From Alicyclobacillus sp. (GTDB lineage Bacteria; Bacillota; Bacilli; Alicyclobacillales; Alicyclobacillaceae): DNA of 54,698 nt. Within the stretch, counting starts at the first letter, position 1, and the number at the start of each line of letters is the position of its first letter. The notes under the pieces were generated by a model that saw nothing but the letters and a program-made list of their open reading frames with translations, did no database searches and was not told the origin of the DNA. Positions 44,379 through 52,791 of the stretch are shown in pieces. A program made the translations under genes and the position numbers. The DNA lies in the NCBI GenBank assembly GCA_023511295.1, contig JAIMBT010000025.1, positions 1-54,698 of the forward strand, in the 5' to 3' direction.

Positions 44379-46240
44379 CCGTCGGCCAGTTTCTCTGGCG
44401 CTTGCTGCGCTTTCGCTTCGCGCTGTACGTGACCGACGCTCTGCTGTGGACCGCGTTCCACGCCATGCCCATCCTGCTCGGCCTCGGCATGGACTGGTTC
44501 TTCAACCGGGTGACCGGAGGCAGCCACAGTCTGTGGTGGATGACGGTGCCGCTGCTCGTCGTGGCATTGGTCCGGTTCACGCGCGTCGGCGTGTTCTTCG
44601 CGTCGTTTTACACCTGGGTCACGCACATCTACCACGTGCAGGCCATCCTTCGCACGAACATGCTGCAGGGCATCCTGCGCTGGCCCGGCCGAAATCTGCC
44701 GGCATCGCCCGGCGAGGCGATGAGCCGGTTCCGCGAAGATGTGAACGAAGTGGTGGAATACGTGGAGTCGTGGACGGACTTCTGGGGCTTCCTGGCCTTC
44801 GCCGCGCTGTCCGTCGCCATCATGGCGCGCGTGAACGCCGTCGTCACCGCGGTCGCCGTCCTGCCGCTGGTGGTGGTCACGGTGCTCAACAACCTTTCCG
44901 GTCATCGCGCGCGCCGCTACAGCCGACTGAACCGCGAAGCGACCGGGCGAATTACCGGGTTTATCGCCGAGATCTTCGGCGCCGTGCAAGCCATCAAGTT
45001 GGGCCAAGCGGAGGAGAACGTGTTGCGGCGGTTCACGAACTTGAACGACCAACGCCGTCAGGCGGCGCTGAAAGACAACCTGTTCAAACAGTGGATGCAG
45101 TCCCTCAACCAACACGTGCTCAACATCTCCACAGGTGTCATCTTGCTGATGTGCGCCGCCCAGATGCGCGCCGACCGCTTCACCGTCGGCGACTTCGCGC
45201 TCTTCACCACCTACCTGGCCTGGTTGGCCAGCAGCGTCTCGCTGTTCGGGTACATGGTGTTTCAGCACAAACGGCTGCGGGTCTCCCTTGACCGCATGCG
45301 GGTGCTGTTTCGCCCGGGCGAAGCGGACGACGTGATAGCGCACAGCGAGATCTACCTGTACGGAGACCCGCCTGACGTCTCGCACGCAGAGCGGACGACC
45401 GAAGATGCGTTTCAGTTGCTCGAGGTGGAGGGCCTCAGCTACACCTACCCCGGGTCGAGCAACGGCATCACGAACATCGACTTGCGACTGCGACGCGGAG
45501 AGTTCTTGGTGATCACGGGGCGTATTGGGTCGGGCAAGTCCACCTTGGTACGGACCTTGCTCGGCCTGTTGCCGAAATCCAAGGGCACCATCCGCTGGAA
45601 CGGGCGCGTGGTGGAGGACCCGGCGTCCTTCTTGATTCCGCCGCGCACGGCCTACACGCCGCAGGTCCCGCGGTTGTTCAGCGATCCGCTCCGGACCAAC
45701 ATCACCCAGGGGCTCCACGCGACCGAGGCGTCTCTCCATCGCGCCGTGCAGGCGGCGGTGATGGAGCAAGACATCGCGGAGTTGGAACGCGGGCTCGACA
45801 CCTTTGTCGGGCCCCGCGGTGTGATGCTCTCCGGAGGCCAGATTCAGCGGGCAGCGACCGCCCGCATGATGATGACCGAGTCGGATGTGCTCATCTTCGA
45901 CGACCTGTCGAGTGCCCTGGACGTCGAGACCGAGCAGTTACTGTGGGACCGGCTGTTGGGGAGCCCCGCCGACGACCGCAGCCAAGCGGACACGGAATGT
46001 CCGCTCGACGACGCGCGTCTCACCGCAGCAGCGTGTATTGCGGTCTCGCATCGGCGGGCGGCGCTCCTTCGCGCGGACCGCATCCTGGTGATGAAAGACG
46101 GTCACGTGGTGGCGGAAGGCACCCTCGCGGACCTTCTGGCAAGTAGCGAGGAGATGCGGCGGTTGTGGGGCGCCGGGAACGAAGAACGCCCCGAGGATGG
46201 TCGCGGCCCAGCGCCGAGTTCAGTCGAACAGTATGCGTGA
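44375..46240 (+). CDS. Heterodimeric ABC exporter subunit 2 with degenerate Walker B
   Basis: A 621-residue half-transporter starting at an ATG that overlaps the previous stop (ATGA), so the two are made in equal amounts. Six helices are followed by an ATPase domain with Walker [20 protein letters not shown] near residue 380, a canonical signature [16 protein letters not shown] near 484, and Walker [15 protein letters not shown] near 505. In Walker B, aspartate replaces the catalytic glutamate. Between Walker B and the H-loop ([15 protein letters not shown]) there is an acidic insertion of roughly 20 residues ([20 protein letters not shown]). The subunit completes the active site of subunit 1 and forms the degenerate one itself. 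Confidence 0.93.
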   Translation: MTVGQFLWRLLRFRFALYVTDALLWTAFHAMPILLGLGMDWFFNRVTGGSHSLWWMTVPLLVVALVRFTRVGVFFASFYTWVTHIYHVQAILRTNMLQGILRWPGRNLPASPGEAMSRFREDVNEVVEYVESWTDFWGFLAFAALSVAIMARVNAVVTAVAVLPLVVVTVLNNLSGHRARRYSRLNREATGRITGFIAEIFGAVQAIKLGQAEENVLRRFTNLNDQRRQAALKDNLFKQWMQSLNQHVLNISTGVILLMCAAQMRADRFTVGDFALFTTYLAWLASSVSLFGYMVFQHKRLRVSLDRMRVLFRPGEADDVIAHSEIYLYGDPPDVSHAERTTEDAFQLLEVEGLSYTYPGSSNGITNIDLRLRRGEFLVITGRIGSGKSTLVRTLLGLLPKSKGTIRWNGRVVEDPASFLIPPRTAYTPQVPRLFSDPLRTNITQGLHATEASLHRAVQAAVMEQDIAELERGLDTFVGPRGVMLSGGQIQRAATARMMMTESDVLIFDDLSSALDVETEQLLWDRLLGSPADDRSQADTECPLDDARLTAAACIAVSHRRAALLRADRILVMKDGHVVAEGTLADLLASSEEMRRLWGAGNEERPEDGRGPAPSSVEQYA

Positions 46241-46247
46241 CGGCAAA

Positions 46248-46271
46248 GAGGCGGTCCGATGGGACCGCCTC
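46248..46271. terminator. Bidirectional hairpin between the ABC exporter and an 82-residue gene
   Basis: A perfect 10-bp stem GAGGCGGTCC/GGACCGCCTC with a GATG loop. On the minus strand it is followed by TTTGCC; on the plus strand there is no T-run. It probably serves both converging genes. Confidence 0.65.
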
Positions 46272-46341
46272 CGTCGACGGACGACATGCCACTTCTCACG
46301 AACCATGTGTCAACGACTCAGAGTGAAGCAACCGCGCACCG

Positions 46342-46590
46342 TCACACATTGAACGCGACGAGCGGTTTTACATCGGAGTCGAAGATCACCCCATCCATCA
46401 CCTCCGCGACGTCCGAGATGACATTGACGTAGTGGCTCACGAAATTGCAGATACCGTACGTGCCGCCCTTCGCGTAGTTGAGTTTCTGGTTTGCATCCCA
46501 GCCTCCAAGATTCCAGAGACCGACGCAGTGGGCGCTGTTTTGCTGTTCTGTGTTCGTGTTCAACGCACCTCCGAGAATGATACACGGCAT
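46342..46590 (-). CDS. 82-residue family protein, member 1 (divergent orientation)
   Basis: An 82-residue protein with ribosome binding site GAGGAGGGGCACAC. It shares the family pattern: NTNTEQQNSAHCVGLWNLGG, GGWDANQKLNYAKGGTYGI and VMDGVIFDSDVKPLVAFNV. Compared with the other members it has two extra cysteines and replaces the usual FxGE by CVGLW. It is the only member on the minus strand and faces away from the others across a 223-base gap. No signal peptide or membrane segment is seen. The likely fold is a small beta-sandwich; a role in spore or cell-surface structure is a guess from resemblance to GerP-type proteins. Confidence 0.78.
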   Translation of the reverse strand: MPCIILGGALNTNTEQQNSAHCVGLWNLGGWDANQKLNYAKGGTYGICNFVSHYVNVISDVAEVMDGVIFDSDVKPLVAFNV

Positions 46591-46813
46591 GTGTGCCCCT
46601 CCTCCTTGTGCAGGACGGCGGTGTTGGATCGCGGTTGCTGTCGGGCTCCCTGAAGCCGTCTCACCGCCTGCGCGTTCACCGTATCTCTCATCCTATTCGA
46701 AAGACTCGACGGGTATCCCGCCGACCTGCTTTCGGACGGATAGGACAGACCTGGCACGGCATATCCTTTCTTAGTACCGGATCTTTGGCAGCATGGAGAA
46801 GGGGCGACACACC
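46591..46813. other. Divergent gap between 82-residue genes
   Basis: No gene is seen in these 223 bases. A sporulation-type promoter is possible on the plus strand: ATA at 46740-46742, 17 bases, then CATATCCT at 46760-46767, fitting the sigma-E pattern ATA...CATANNNT. This match is short and could be chance. Confidence 0.35.
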
Positions 46814-47062
46814 ATGCACTGCACAGTCCGCTTTCGAGCCGTTCAGGTGAACGTGACCAACCAAAACGCTGGCATTTTCATCGGGGATATTCGCTTGGCC
46901 GGTATCGACTCGAGTCAAAAGACCAACAGCGGCCATGCCTCGGTTTCCGGATCTGGCAACGGCTTCATCCGGCTGGTGAACATCACACAGGACAGCGGCG
47001 AATGGGTGGACGGAACAATTCGGGATGGTGACCACAAACCGGTTTGGGGGCACCATGCGTGA
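46814..47062 (+). CDS. 82-residue family protein, member 2 (GerP-like variant)
   Basis: An 82-residue protein; ATG 46814 after AAGGGGCGACACACC gives exactly the family length, while an ATG at 46793 has no binding site. It reads VNVTNQNAGIFIGDIRLAG, then IDSSQKTNSGHASVSGSGNG and EWVDGTIRDGDHKPVWG. The IGD, KTNSGxxSxxGSGN and D-x-D steps resemble GerPA/GerPF spore-germination proteins (FGDxxxLSP...K...GSGxGNxGD). The stop overlaps the next gene's GTG start by four bases, so the two are translationally coupled. Function is unknown. Confidence 0.75.
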   Translation: MHCTVRFRAVQVNVTNQNAGIFIGDIRLAGIDSSQKTNSGHASVSGSGNGFIRLVNITQDSGEWVDGTIRDGDHKPVWGHHA

Positions 47063-47574
47063 CCCCGGATAAAGGCGCCGGACCCGCGCAGCCGGTGGTC
47101 ATCACCGTTGGCGACATCTCCGACAACTCAGGCGTCTACGTCGCCCGCCAGAACGTCGTGTTCGGTATCAGCAGTCACAAGAAGGTCAACAGCGGACTCG
47201 GTAGCGTGGGCGACGGAAACCTGCTGTATCGCAATGCGTTTGTCGTGTATGACCCGGATTGGATCGATACGCCAATCGACGACCGGGACGTGAACATCTA
47301 CCAAAACCAGACAAGCGAAAGAGCTGGCACTGGACCAAACGTGACCCAGGTGGGCTTTGACACCATCAACGTCGCCACCTTGTCGACGAACTCGGGAATC
47401 TTCGTGGGCGATGTGAAGATCACCGGTCTCGACGCGCACGGAAAGACAAACAACGCACAGGGTTCCACCGACGGGAACCGTAACCTGCAGATGCAAAACC
47501 TGAACTACATCTTTGACGCCGACGCTGTGGACGCACCGATAGACGACCGAGATGTGAAACTGCTCTCACGCTGA
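47059..47574 (+). CDS. Double-length family protein, member 3 (two tandem 82-residue-type modules)
   Basis: A 171-residue protein starting at a GTG inside the previous stop. It holds two copies of the small module. Module 1 has VGDISDNSGVYVARQNVVFG, SSHKKVNSGLGSVGDGN and DWIDTPIDDRDVNIYQNQ. Module 2 has VATLSTNSGIFVGDVKITGL, GKTNNAQGSTDGNRN and AVDAPIDDRDVKLLSR. The repeated PIDDRDV tail and NSG-[VI]-[YF]-V core show an internal duplication. The PIDDRD motif is shared by GerPA/GerPF-like spore proteins as I remember them. No membrane segment is present. Translational coupling to member 2 suggests a complex. Confidence 0.75.
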   Translation: MTPDKGAGPAQPVVITVGDISDNSGVYVARQNVVFGISSHKKVNSGLGSVGDGNLLYRNAFVVYDPDWIDTPIDDRDVNIYQNQTSERAGTGPNVTQVGFDTINVATLSTNSGIFVGDVKITGLDAHGKTNNAQGSTDGNRNLQMQNLNYIFDADAVDAPIDDRDVKLLSR

Positions 47575-47590
47575 ACGGGGGGCGCTCCAG

Positions 47591-47839
47591 ATGCCAATTT
47601 TTATTAGCTTTGGAATGGTCAATTCAAACACGCCACAACAGAATGCGGGGGTGTTCATCGGCGAGGTCAACTGCGGCGGCTGGGACGCCAACCAAAAACA
47701 GAATCAGGGTCATGGGGCCATTTTCGGGTTCTTCAATCTCGTTTTGTATCAGTGGAACGCGGCTTTCGACAACATGGAGCTGCTCGACGGAGTCATACTG
47801 GACCAAGACTTTAAACCGATGGTCGGCGGCAATGTGTAG
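47591..47839 (+). CDS. 82-residue family protein, member 4
   Basis: An 82-residue protein beginning 17 bases after the double-length gene, behind GGGGGGCGCTCCAG. Sequence: NSNTPQQNAGVFIGEVNCGG, GWDANQKQNQGHGAIFGFFN and LLDGVILDQDFKPMVGGNV. It stays close to member 1 on the opposite strand (both have GWDANQK and DGVI) as well as to members 5 and 6, and it links the GerP-like variants to the GWDAN type. One cysteine, no signal peptide. Confidence 0.8.
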   Translation: MPIFISFGMVNSNTPQQNAGVFIGEVNCGGWDANQKQNQGHGAIFGFFNLVLYQWNAAFDNMELLDGVILDQDFKPMVGGNV

Positions 47840-47953
47840 CGCTTCTGAGGCCTCTTGCATCGAGACAAACGGCAGCCGCATACACTGACGGCAACCCCCG
47901 CGGCCGGAGTCTCGTCTGGGGGGCAAAACCCGGCACACGGGAGGGGTGATTTC

Positions 47954-48202
47954 GTGCCTGCATTGATTGCGTTTGGCGTCATCAACCAAAACACCCCGCA
48001 GCAAAACGCCGGCTTGTTCGTCGGTGAAGGGAACGTCGGAGGCTGGGACGCCAACATGAAGATGTCGCTCGCCGAAGGTGGCTGCTTTGGATTCTTCAAT
48101 GTGTTTCCAGTCAATGCAAACTTGAACTTCGACAACTTCGAATTCATCGACGGCGCCATCAACGACGCGGACTACAAAGCCACCGTAAGTTTTAACGGTT
48201 GA
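47954..48202 (+). CDS. 82-residue family protein, member 5
   Basis: The GTG at 47954 after GGGAGGGGTGATTTC gives exactly 82 residues; the frame is open further upstream to 47855 but without family similarity. Features: NQNTPQQNAGLFVGEGNVGG, WDANMKMSLAEGGCFGFF and NFEFIDGAINDADYKATVSF. The middle NVFPVNANLNFDN is nearly the same as in member 6, so these two are the most recent duplicates. Confidence 0.8.
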   Translation: MPALIAFGVINQNTPQQNAGLFVGEGNVGGWDANMKMSLAEGGCFGFFNVFPVNANLNFDNFEFIDGAINDADYKATVSFNG

Positions 48203-48253
48203 CGCCCGGCATCGGCCGAGGCAGGTCCAGCAGGCGAGTGAGGAGGTGACCAC

Positions 48254-48502
48254 GTGGCGGTCGTCATCCTGGTCGGGGCATTCAACTCGAACACCCCGCA
48301 GCAAAACGCTGGTTCCTTCTTCGGCGAGTGGAACCTGAGCGGCTGGGACGCCAACATGAAGATGAGCCTCGGACACGGCGGAACGTTCGGTGCGTTCAAC
48401 AGCTACCCTATCAATTTCAACCTGAACCTCGACAACTTCGAAGTGGTGGACGGTGCCATCAACGACCCAGACTTCAAACCCGAAGCTGGCACGAACGTGT
48501 AA
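48254..48502 (+). CDS. 82-residue family protein, member 6
   Basis: An 82-residue protein with a very strong ribosome binding site (GTGAGGAGGTGACCAC before GTG). Features: NSNTPQQNAGSFFGEWNLSG, WDANMKMSLGHGGTFGAF and NFEVVDGAINDPDFKPEA. Alignment with member 5 shows identity at most positions, including NLNxDNFE and DGAIND. It is the last gene of the rightward cluster and is followed by a hairpin terminator. Confidence 0.8.
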   Translation: MAVVILVGAFNSNTPQQNAGSFFGEWNLSGWDANMKMSLGHGGTFGAFNSYPINFNLNLDNFEVVDGAINDPDFKPEAGTNV

Positions 48503-48526
48503 GCCGGACCGAATCTGGCAAAGGCA

Positions 48527-48570
48527 GGAACCTCCTCGCGCCCCCCACCGCGCCGAGAGAGGTTCCCCTT
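48527..48570 (+). terminator. Terminator after the 82-residue gene cluster
   Basis: GGAACCTC (48527-48534) pairs with GAGGTTCC (48559-48566); inner CTCG/CGAG bases extend the stem. CCCTTTC follows. It separates the small-gene cluster from the converging nuclease operon. Confidence 0.6.
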
Positions 48571-48644
48571 TCGTCGATGAAACGGACCTGCGCACCGCTA
48601 TCCAATCGCCACCCCTTGTGGTCCTGGCCGACCCAGACCGGCAT

Positions 48645-50582
48645 CTACCGCTTGCGCGCCTCGCTTGCCACCTCGAGCACCCGCCGGACCGCTGCTTCCA
48701 GTTCCGCGGAGAAGTGGTGGTTGTCCATCCCCGGCGACAGCGGAACCAGCCGCACGTGGTGCGCATCGTCGTACTGGGCCTGCGGCAACTGTCGGTACGA
48801 CTCGTTCTGCGGGTACACGCCCCACACCTCTATCACCGGCCGCATCTGTTCGCGCACCTGATGCGAGATGTCCGCGCCGTACAGCCATACAGACTGGCTG
48901 TCCGTGGCGTAAGCCATCAACTGGTGCGTCGACCGCGTCCGCCTGTTCGGGCGTGCACTCGGGTTCCAGATGGCCGTCGGGGACGTGTACTTGAAATCGA
49001 TCACGATGGAGCCCACGTAGACGCTGCGGTCGAACACGTCAATCCGAGTGTCCGGTCGAGTGTGGTACCCGCCCAGCATGTGCAGCGGCACCCGGTCCAA
49101 GTTGGTCTGGCTGGCGCGCGACGGGAGCGTGCCGTCGTAGACCACGTGCAGGCGAACATCCCCCAGCTCCATGGCGACGAGCGTTTCCGGCGCGAGCATC
49201 GGCAAGAACATCCGTGTCCCACCGGCGTCCCGCCCACCCCACGGCACAGCGGAAGCGACTCCGGACGAACTCACCGCGTCGTACACCCAGCCCCGTTGCG
49301 GCGCGAAACCCACCGCTTCGAGCGCGGTGCAGACGCCGAGGAACCCCCACAATTCGTACAGGAGGTCCGTCCGCTTCCACTGGTAGGAGAAGGCGGGATC
49401 AATCACGATGGAGACGTCCCCCGACTTCAGCTCCCTGTACAGTTGGTAAAGCGCACGGTACCGCGCGTCGTAACGAAGCACGTGCGGAACCGCCGCAGAG
49501 GGTTCGCCCGCGCGCCGCAGATCTTGGAACCACGGCTCTTTCGAAACCAACGACAATCCGTGCTGCATCTGCCGCGCGCGCTCGGCGTGGCGACCCAGTT
49601 CCGCGAGCAGCATGCGCTTCTCCCGGACCTGTGCCGAGGTCTCCGGGTCTTCGGCGTAGTACAGAGCCTGTTCGAGTTCGCCCTCGACGTACGCCTGCTG
49701 CACGGCGATGGCAGAAAGGACGTCCTCCAGGCAGCGGCGGACGTACTCGACAATCTTCACCACCCAGCGGTTCTCTGGGAGGTCGTGGTCCACCTGTCGA
49801 ATCGGCACCATGAGAGACTCCACCCGTTCCGGATGCGTCAGCCGGTCGCGCATTGTCACGCCGTCCATGGCCTTCGCACGCCCGGCCGGCGTCAGCTGGT
49901 ACTCGGTGCGAATGCGGTGGTTCGGGCGCTGACGCAAGTCCATCAGCGACGCGCGGACGCCAGCGAAGTGCTTCTCGACCACCAGGAACCGGTGCAACAG
50001 CGCAGCGGGAAAGGCCCGTGTGACGTCGTCACCGACGCCGATATGCCGCCGCACGAGGGTCTCGGCAAGGCCGGTCAGTTGCGCGTTCAACTCGTCGCGC
50101 ATCACTTCCCACTGAGCACGCGTGATGCGGCTCGGCTCAATCTGCACAAGCGTCCGGTAGCGCTGCCCGCCCGTCTCCACCTCCAGCCGATAGTACCCGG
50201 GAATATACGGGTAATACTCGTTGGACGGGGCGTACAGCACCCGTGGCTGGGAGGATGGTTCCAGGTACGGGCGTCCGGCGGGATCAATCTCGACCTCCCG
50301 CTCTGCCAACATCTCCAGCCCGTCCATGTACAGCCGAGCGTCCGGGTCCTCAGCCTGGAACACCACCTCGAGCGGCGTGTTCTCCCGCAACCGCGCCCCG
50401 ATGTCGAGCTGCTCCAGCGGGACCTCGGGTGGGGCGAACCGAGCGACGGGAATGAGCCGGTTGGGGTGTCCTTCCGGCCCGAGCAGGAAGTGCACCCGGA
50501 ACGGCAGAGGCCTCGAGGGCGGTCCTCCCGTCGACAGGGCGGACACCCTCATGGCCGCGGACGGGTCAGAACGTGTATCCAT
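48645..50582 (-). CDS. DUF2357 protein with PD-(D/E)xK nuclease domain (McrC-like)
   Basis: A 645-residue protein and last gene of the three-gene operon; its ATG lies 17 bases inside the end of the AAA+ gene. The first 250 residues are the DUF2357 domain (LAPNE-like LYAPSNEYYPYIPGYYRLEV). A long helical middle part follows. The C-terminus carries the nuclease core: R-PD-TRIDVFDRS, then 12 residues on, SIVIDFKYTS, giving the PD...DxK triad, and a later glutamine-rich helix (THQLMAYATDSQSVWLYG) with QxxxY as in McrC and RecB-type nucleases. It should act as the effector nuclease recruited by the upstream ATPase. Confidence 0.87.
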   Translation of the reverse strand: MDTRSDPSAAMRVSALSTGGPPSRPLPFRVHFLLGPEGHPNRLIPVARFAPPEVPLEQLDIGARLRENTPLEVVFQAEDPDARLYMDGLEMLAEREVEIDPAGRPYLEPSSQPRVLYAPSNEYYPYIPGYYRLEVETGGQRYRTLVQIEPSRITRAQWEVMRDELNAQLTGLAETLVRRHIGVGDDVTRAFPAALLHRFLVVEKHFAGVRASLMDLRQRPNHRIRTEYQLTPAGRAKAMDGVTMRDRLTHPERVESLMVPIRQVDHDLPENRWVVKIVEYVRRCLEDVLSAIAVQQAYVEGELEQALYYAEDPETSAQVREKRMLLAELGRHAERARQMQHGLSLVSKEPWFQDLRRAGEPSAAVPHVLRYDARYRALYQLYRELKSGDVSIVIDPAFSYQWKRTDLLYELWGFLGVCTALEAVGFAPQRGWVYDAVSSSGVASAVPWGGRDAGGTRMFLPMLAPETLVAMELGDVRLHVVYDGTLPSRASQTNLDRVPLHMLGGYHTRPDTRIDVFDRSVYVGSIVIDFKYTSPTAIWNPSARPNRRTRSTHQLMAYATDSQSVWLYGADISHQVREQMRPVIEVWGVYPQNESYRQLPQAQYDDAHHVRLVPLSPGMDNHHFSAELEAAVRRVLEVASEARKR

Positions 50583-52776
50583 GCAGTCTCAGCTCTTTCG
50601 CTTTGTGTGAGATTACACTGCGTGTCTGCGCGAAGTCAGACACCGTGTGGTGGCGGTTGAGGCAGTCGAGGATCTGACTGTCGACGACCGTCTGCCGCTC
50701 GGGATGATATCTGCCGACCAGCAGCTGCAATTCGTCCTCCGAGCCGCGGACCTTGGTCAACACGCGCTGCACAAGCTGCAGGTCGAACGCCGTCCTGCGG
50801 TCCAGCGCGGTTCCCTGCGGCAGGTTCTTCAAGTAGGCGTCCATCTGACGGACCACGCGGTAACCGATGCCTCGATTCGGGTCCACCGCCTGGAACGTCT
50901 GGTGCAACTCGTCAAGCAGCGCCAACTCGTCGTCCGTGAGCTGCAGCGCGTCGGACGAGTTGCGGAAGTCCGCGTACTCGCGCGCCGTCCACTGCCGCCG
51001 AATGCCCTTCTCGAAGCGGCGTTCGCCGAGATCTTTCAACAGCGCGAACGGACGCATCTGCAGCGAGATCACGTTCGCCCTATCCAGAACTTTGTCGGAG
51101 AAGTGATAGGTCGACTCATCCAGGTTGACGGTGCCGACGAACATCACATTGTTGCCGATGGTGATGGACGGGCTGTACTCCTTGTAATTGTAGAGGCGCG
51201 TCATCAATTCTTCATTGTACAGGCGAAGTTCGCGCCGCCCTTCCGGCTGTTCCAACACGGACAGGAACTGCGAGAAGTAGTGCTCCACCCGGGCCAGGTT
51301 CATCTCGTCGAAGCAGATGATGTACAGCTTCTCCGGATGGTTCTCGGCCTGAATCAAGGTGTCGACCAAGCCGGAATCCCCCGGTCGGTAGACGTTATGG
51401 ATGGAGTCGACGTAGCCAATGAGGTCCGCATCGTCCGTCCACGACGGGCGCACTGGGATGATGTTCAACTGCTCGTTGTCCATGCCGAGCGTGCGGCCGT
51501 ACACCTCAACCAGCCGCGACTTTCCGGTGCCGCTCATTCCCGCCAGAATGACCAGCGTCGACGACTTCATCGCCGTGTGGAAATTGACCAAGTCCTCCTC
51601 GCGGTACAACAGGTTGCGGTCGCGGGCCTGCTGCGCGAACTGCTCAAGGAACACGGCCTCCGGATGCTCATCGGCGTCGCGCCGCCGCTCGTCCGCCGCG
51701 GGGCCCTCCGCGTCTTCTGGTGTGTTCCAGAGACCCCCCGCAAAGGTCGGTCCGCTCATGGCGCCGTCTGAAGGTCCCTCGCTGACCGCTCGGCCGTCAC
51801 CGTCATCCCGGGCCGCTCGTCCCCCTTCTGGGGCCGGCGCAAGACGTTCGCCCGCAGGTCCGCTGCCCATCCCGCTGGAACCCACGTCTGCGTCGGCACG
51901 CGGTTCAGCGCTCGGGCCGGCCGCCGCGTCGCCCAATCCGAAGGCTTCCGGACTGGGCCGTGCTGCCACGGCATGTCCGCTGCCGCCCACTGCCAGACCC
52001 GCAGCGGCCGCTGCCACCTCCGCCCCGCCATCGGCTTCGGTCTGTGGATTCACGACCTCCGCCAGTTGGTTGTAGATATCCAGACTCACAAACAGGATGT
52101 CCTGGCGGTTTGGTTCGAAGACGGCGTCGTCAAACCAGGCCTCGCGAAATTCCGCCTTCATGAGGCGCGTATAGCGGAGTGAAAAGCCCCCCTGCGCGTA
52201 CAGGTGCTTGTCAAACGGCCCGTATACCGCGAGCTGCCCATCCGCCCCCCGCCAGAGCACGTACTGTGGGGTGTCGTTCGGTTCTGTGGAGATGTGCTCC
52301 ACTCGCCCGATGTAGCGGTTGTTCTGCAAGCGGTCCAAAAACTCCGCCTCCGATGCGGCGTGCTTGCCTTCGGAGAAAATCGGGATGGGAACGTAAGCGG
52401 TCTGCGGCGTGTACGCCTCCGTTTTCGCGCAGGTTCGCACATCGAACATATTGAAGTAGTCGCCGTCTGGCCGCACCTTGCGCTGTGGCTGGAAGATCAA
52501 CATCTTCGCTTCCATGAAATTCAGCAAAAGCCGCTTGCGCGTCTCGTCGTCTTCCCACGGGCGGTCCTCAAAGCCGTACGGTTCGAGGCTCGTCGCGAAG
52601 CCGGTGAACAGCGTCTCGTTCGGAAAGGTTTCCGGCGGCTTTGACACGAGTCGCACGAGGAACTGAATCACGTTTTGTGTATTAATGAAACAGTTCGACC
52701 TGCCGGTTCGGTCGCGAACGTACTCTTCCTCGGCCAGCACGCCGAGCACGTCTACATCCCAAATCTTGTTTTGCAC
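50566..52776 (-). CDS. McrB-type AAA+ ATPase
   Basis: A 736-residue protein starting at GTG 52776 behind AGGAGGCTCTCTG. The N-terminal 230 residues probably recognise the target. A low-complexity linker rich in Gly, Ala, Asp and Pro spans roughly residues 235-380. The motor follows: Walker A VILAGMSGTGKSRLVEVYG, Walker B LYIICFDEMNLARVEHYF, sensor NVMFVGTVNLDESTYHFSDK and the arginine-finger helix VLDRANVISL. FDEMN-L-AR and GTVN-x-DE are the usual McrB-family variants of the AAA+ motifs. McrB proteins use GTP or ATP to translocate nucleic acid and activate McrC. Gene order with the DUF2357 nuclease supports an immune function. Confidence 0.88.
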   Translation of the reverse strand: MQNKIWDVDVLGVLAEEEYVRDRTGRSNCFINTQNVIQFLVRLVSKPPETFPNETLFTGFATSLEPYGFEDRPWEDDETRKRLLLNFMEAKMLIFQPQRKVRPDGDYFNMFDVRTCAKTEAYTPQTAYVPIPIFSEGKHAASEAEFLDRLQNNRYIGRVEHISTEPNDTPQYVLWRGADGQLAVYGPFDKHLYAQGGFSLRYTRLMKAEFREAWFDDAVFEPNRQDILFVSLDIYNQLAEVVNPQTEADGGAEVAAAAAGLAVGGSGHAVAARPSPEAFGLGDAAAGPSAEPRADADVGSSGMGSGPAGERLAPAPEGGRAARDDGDGRAVSEGPSDGAMSGPTFAGGLWNTPEDAEGPAADERRRDADEHPEAVFLEQFAQQARDRNLLYREEDLVNFHTAMKSSTLVILAGMSGTGKSRLVEVYGRTLGMDNEQLNIIPVRPSWTDDADLIGYVDSIHNVYRPGDSGLVDTLIQAENHPEKLYIICFDEMNLARVEHYFSQFLSVLEQPEGRRELRLYNEELMTRLYNYKEYSPSITIGNNVMFVGTVNLDESTYHFSDKVLDRANVISLQMRPFALLKDLGERRFEKGIRRQWTAREYADFRNSSDALQLTDDELALLDELHQTFQAVDPNRGIGYRVVRQMDAYLKNLPQGTALDRRTAFDLQLVQRVLTKVRGSEDELQLLVGRYHPERQTVVDSQILDCLNRHHTVSDFAQTRSVISHKAKELRLHGYTF

Positions 52777-52791
52777 CAGAGAGCCTCCTGT

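Noticed and set aside
42528-45769. Very long antisense open frames (about 600 and 700 codons) opposite the ABC genes
   Set aside because: High GC leaves antisense frames open. Both sense genes have complete ABC motifs, while the antisense products are histidine- and arginine-rich without domains.
48453-50660. 735-codon plus-strand open frame opposite the DUF2357 gene
   Set aside because: No domain or ribosome binding site; the minus-strand gene has clear nuclease motifs and operon context.
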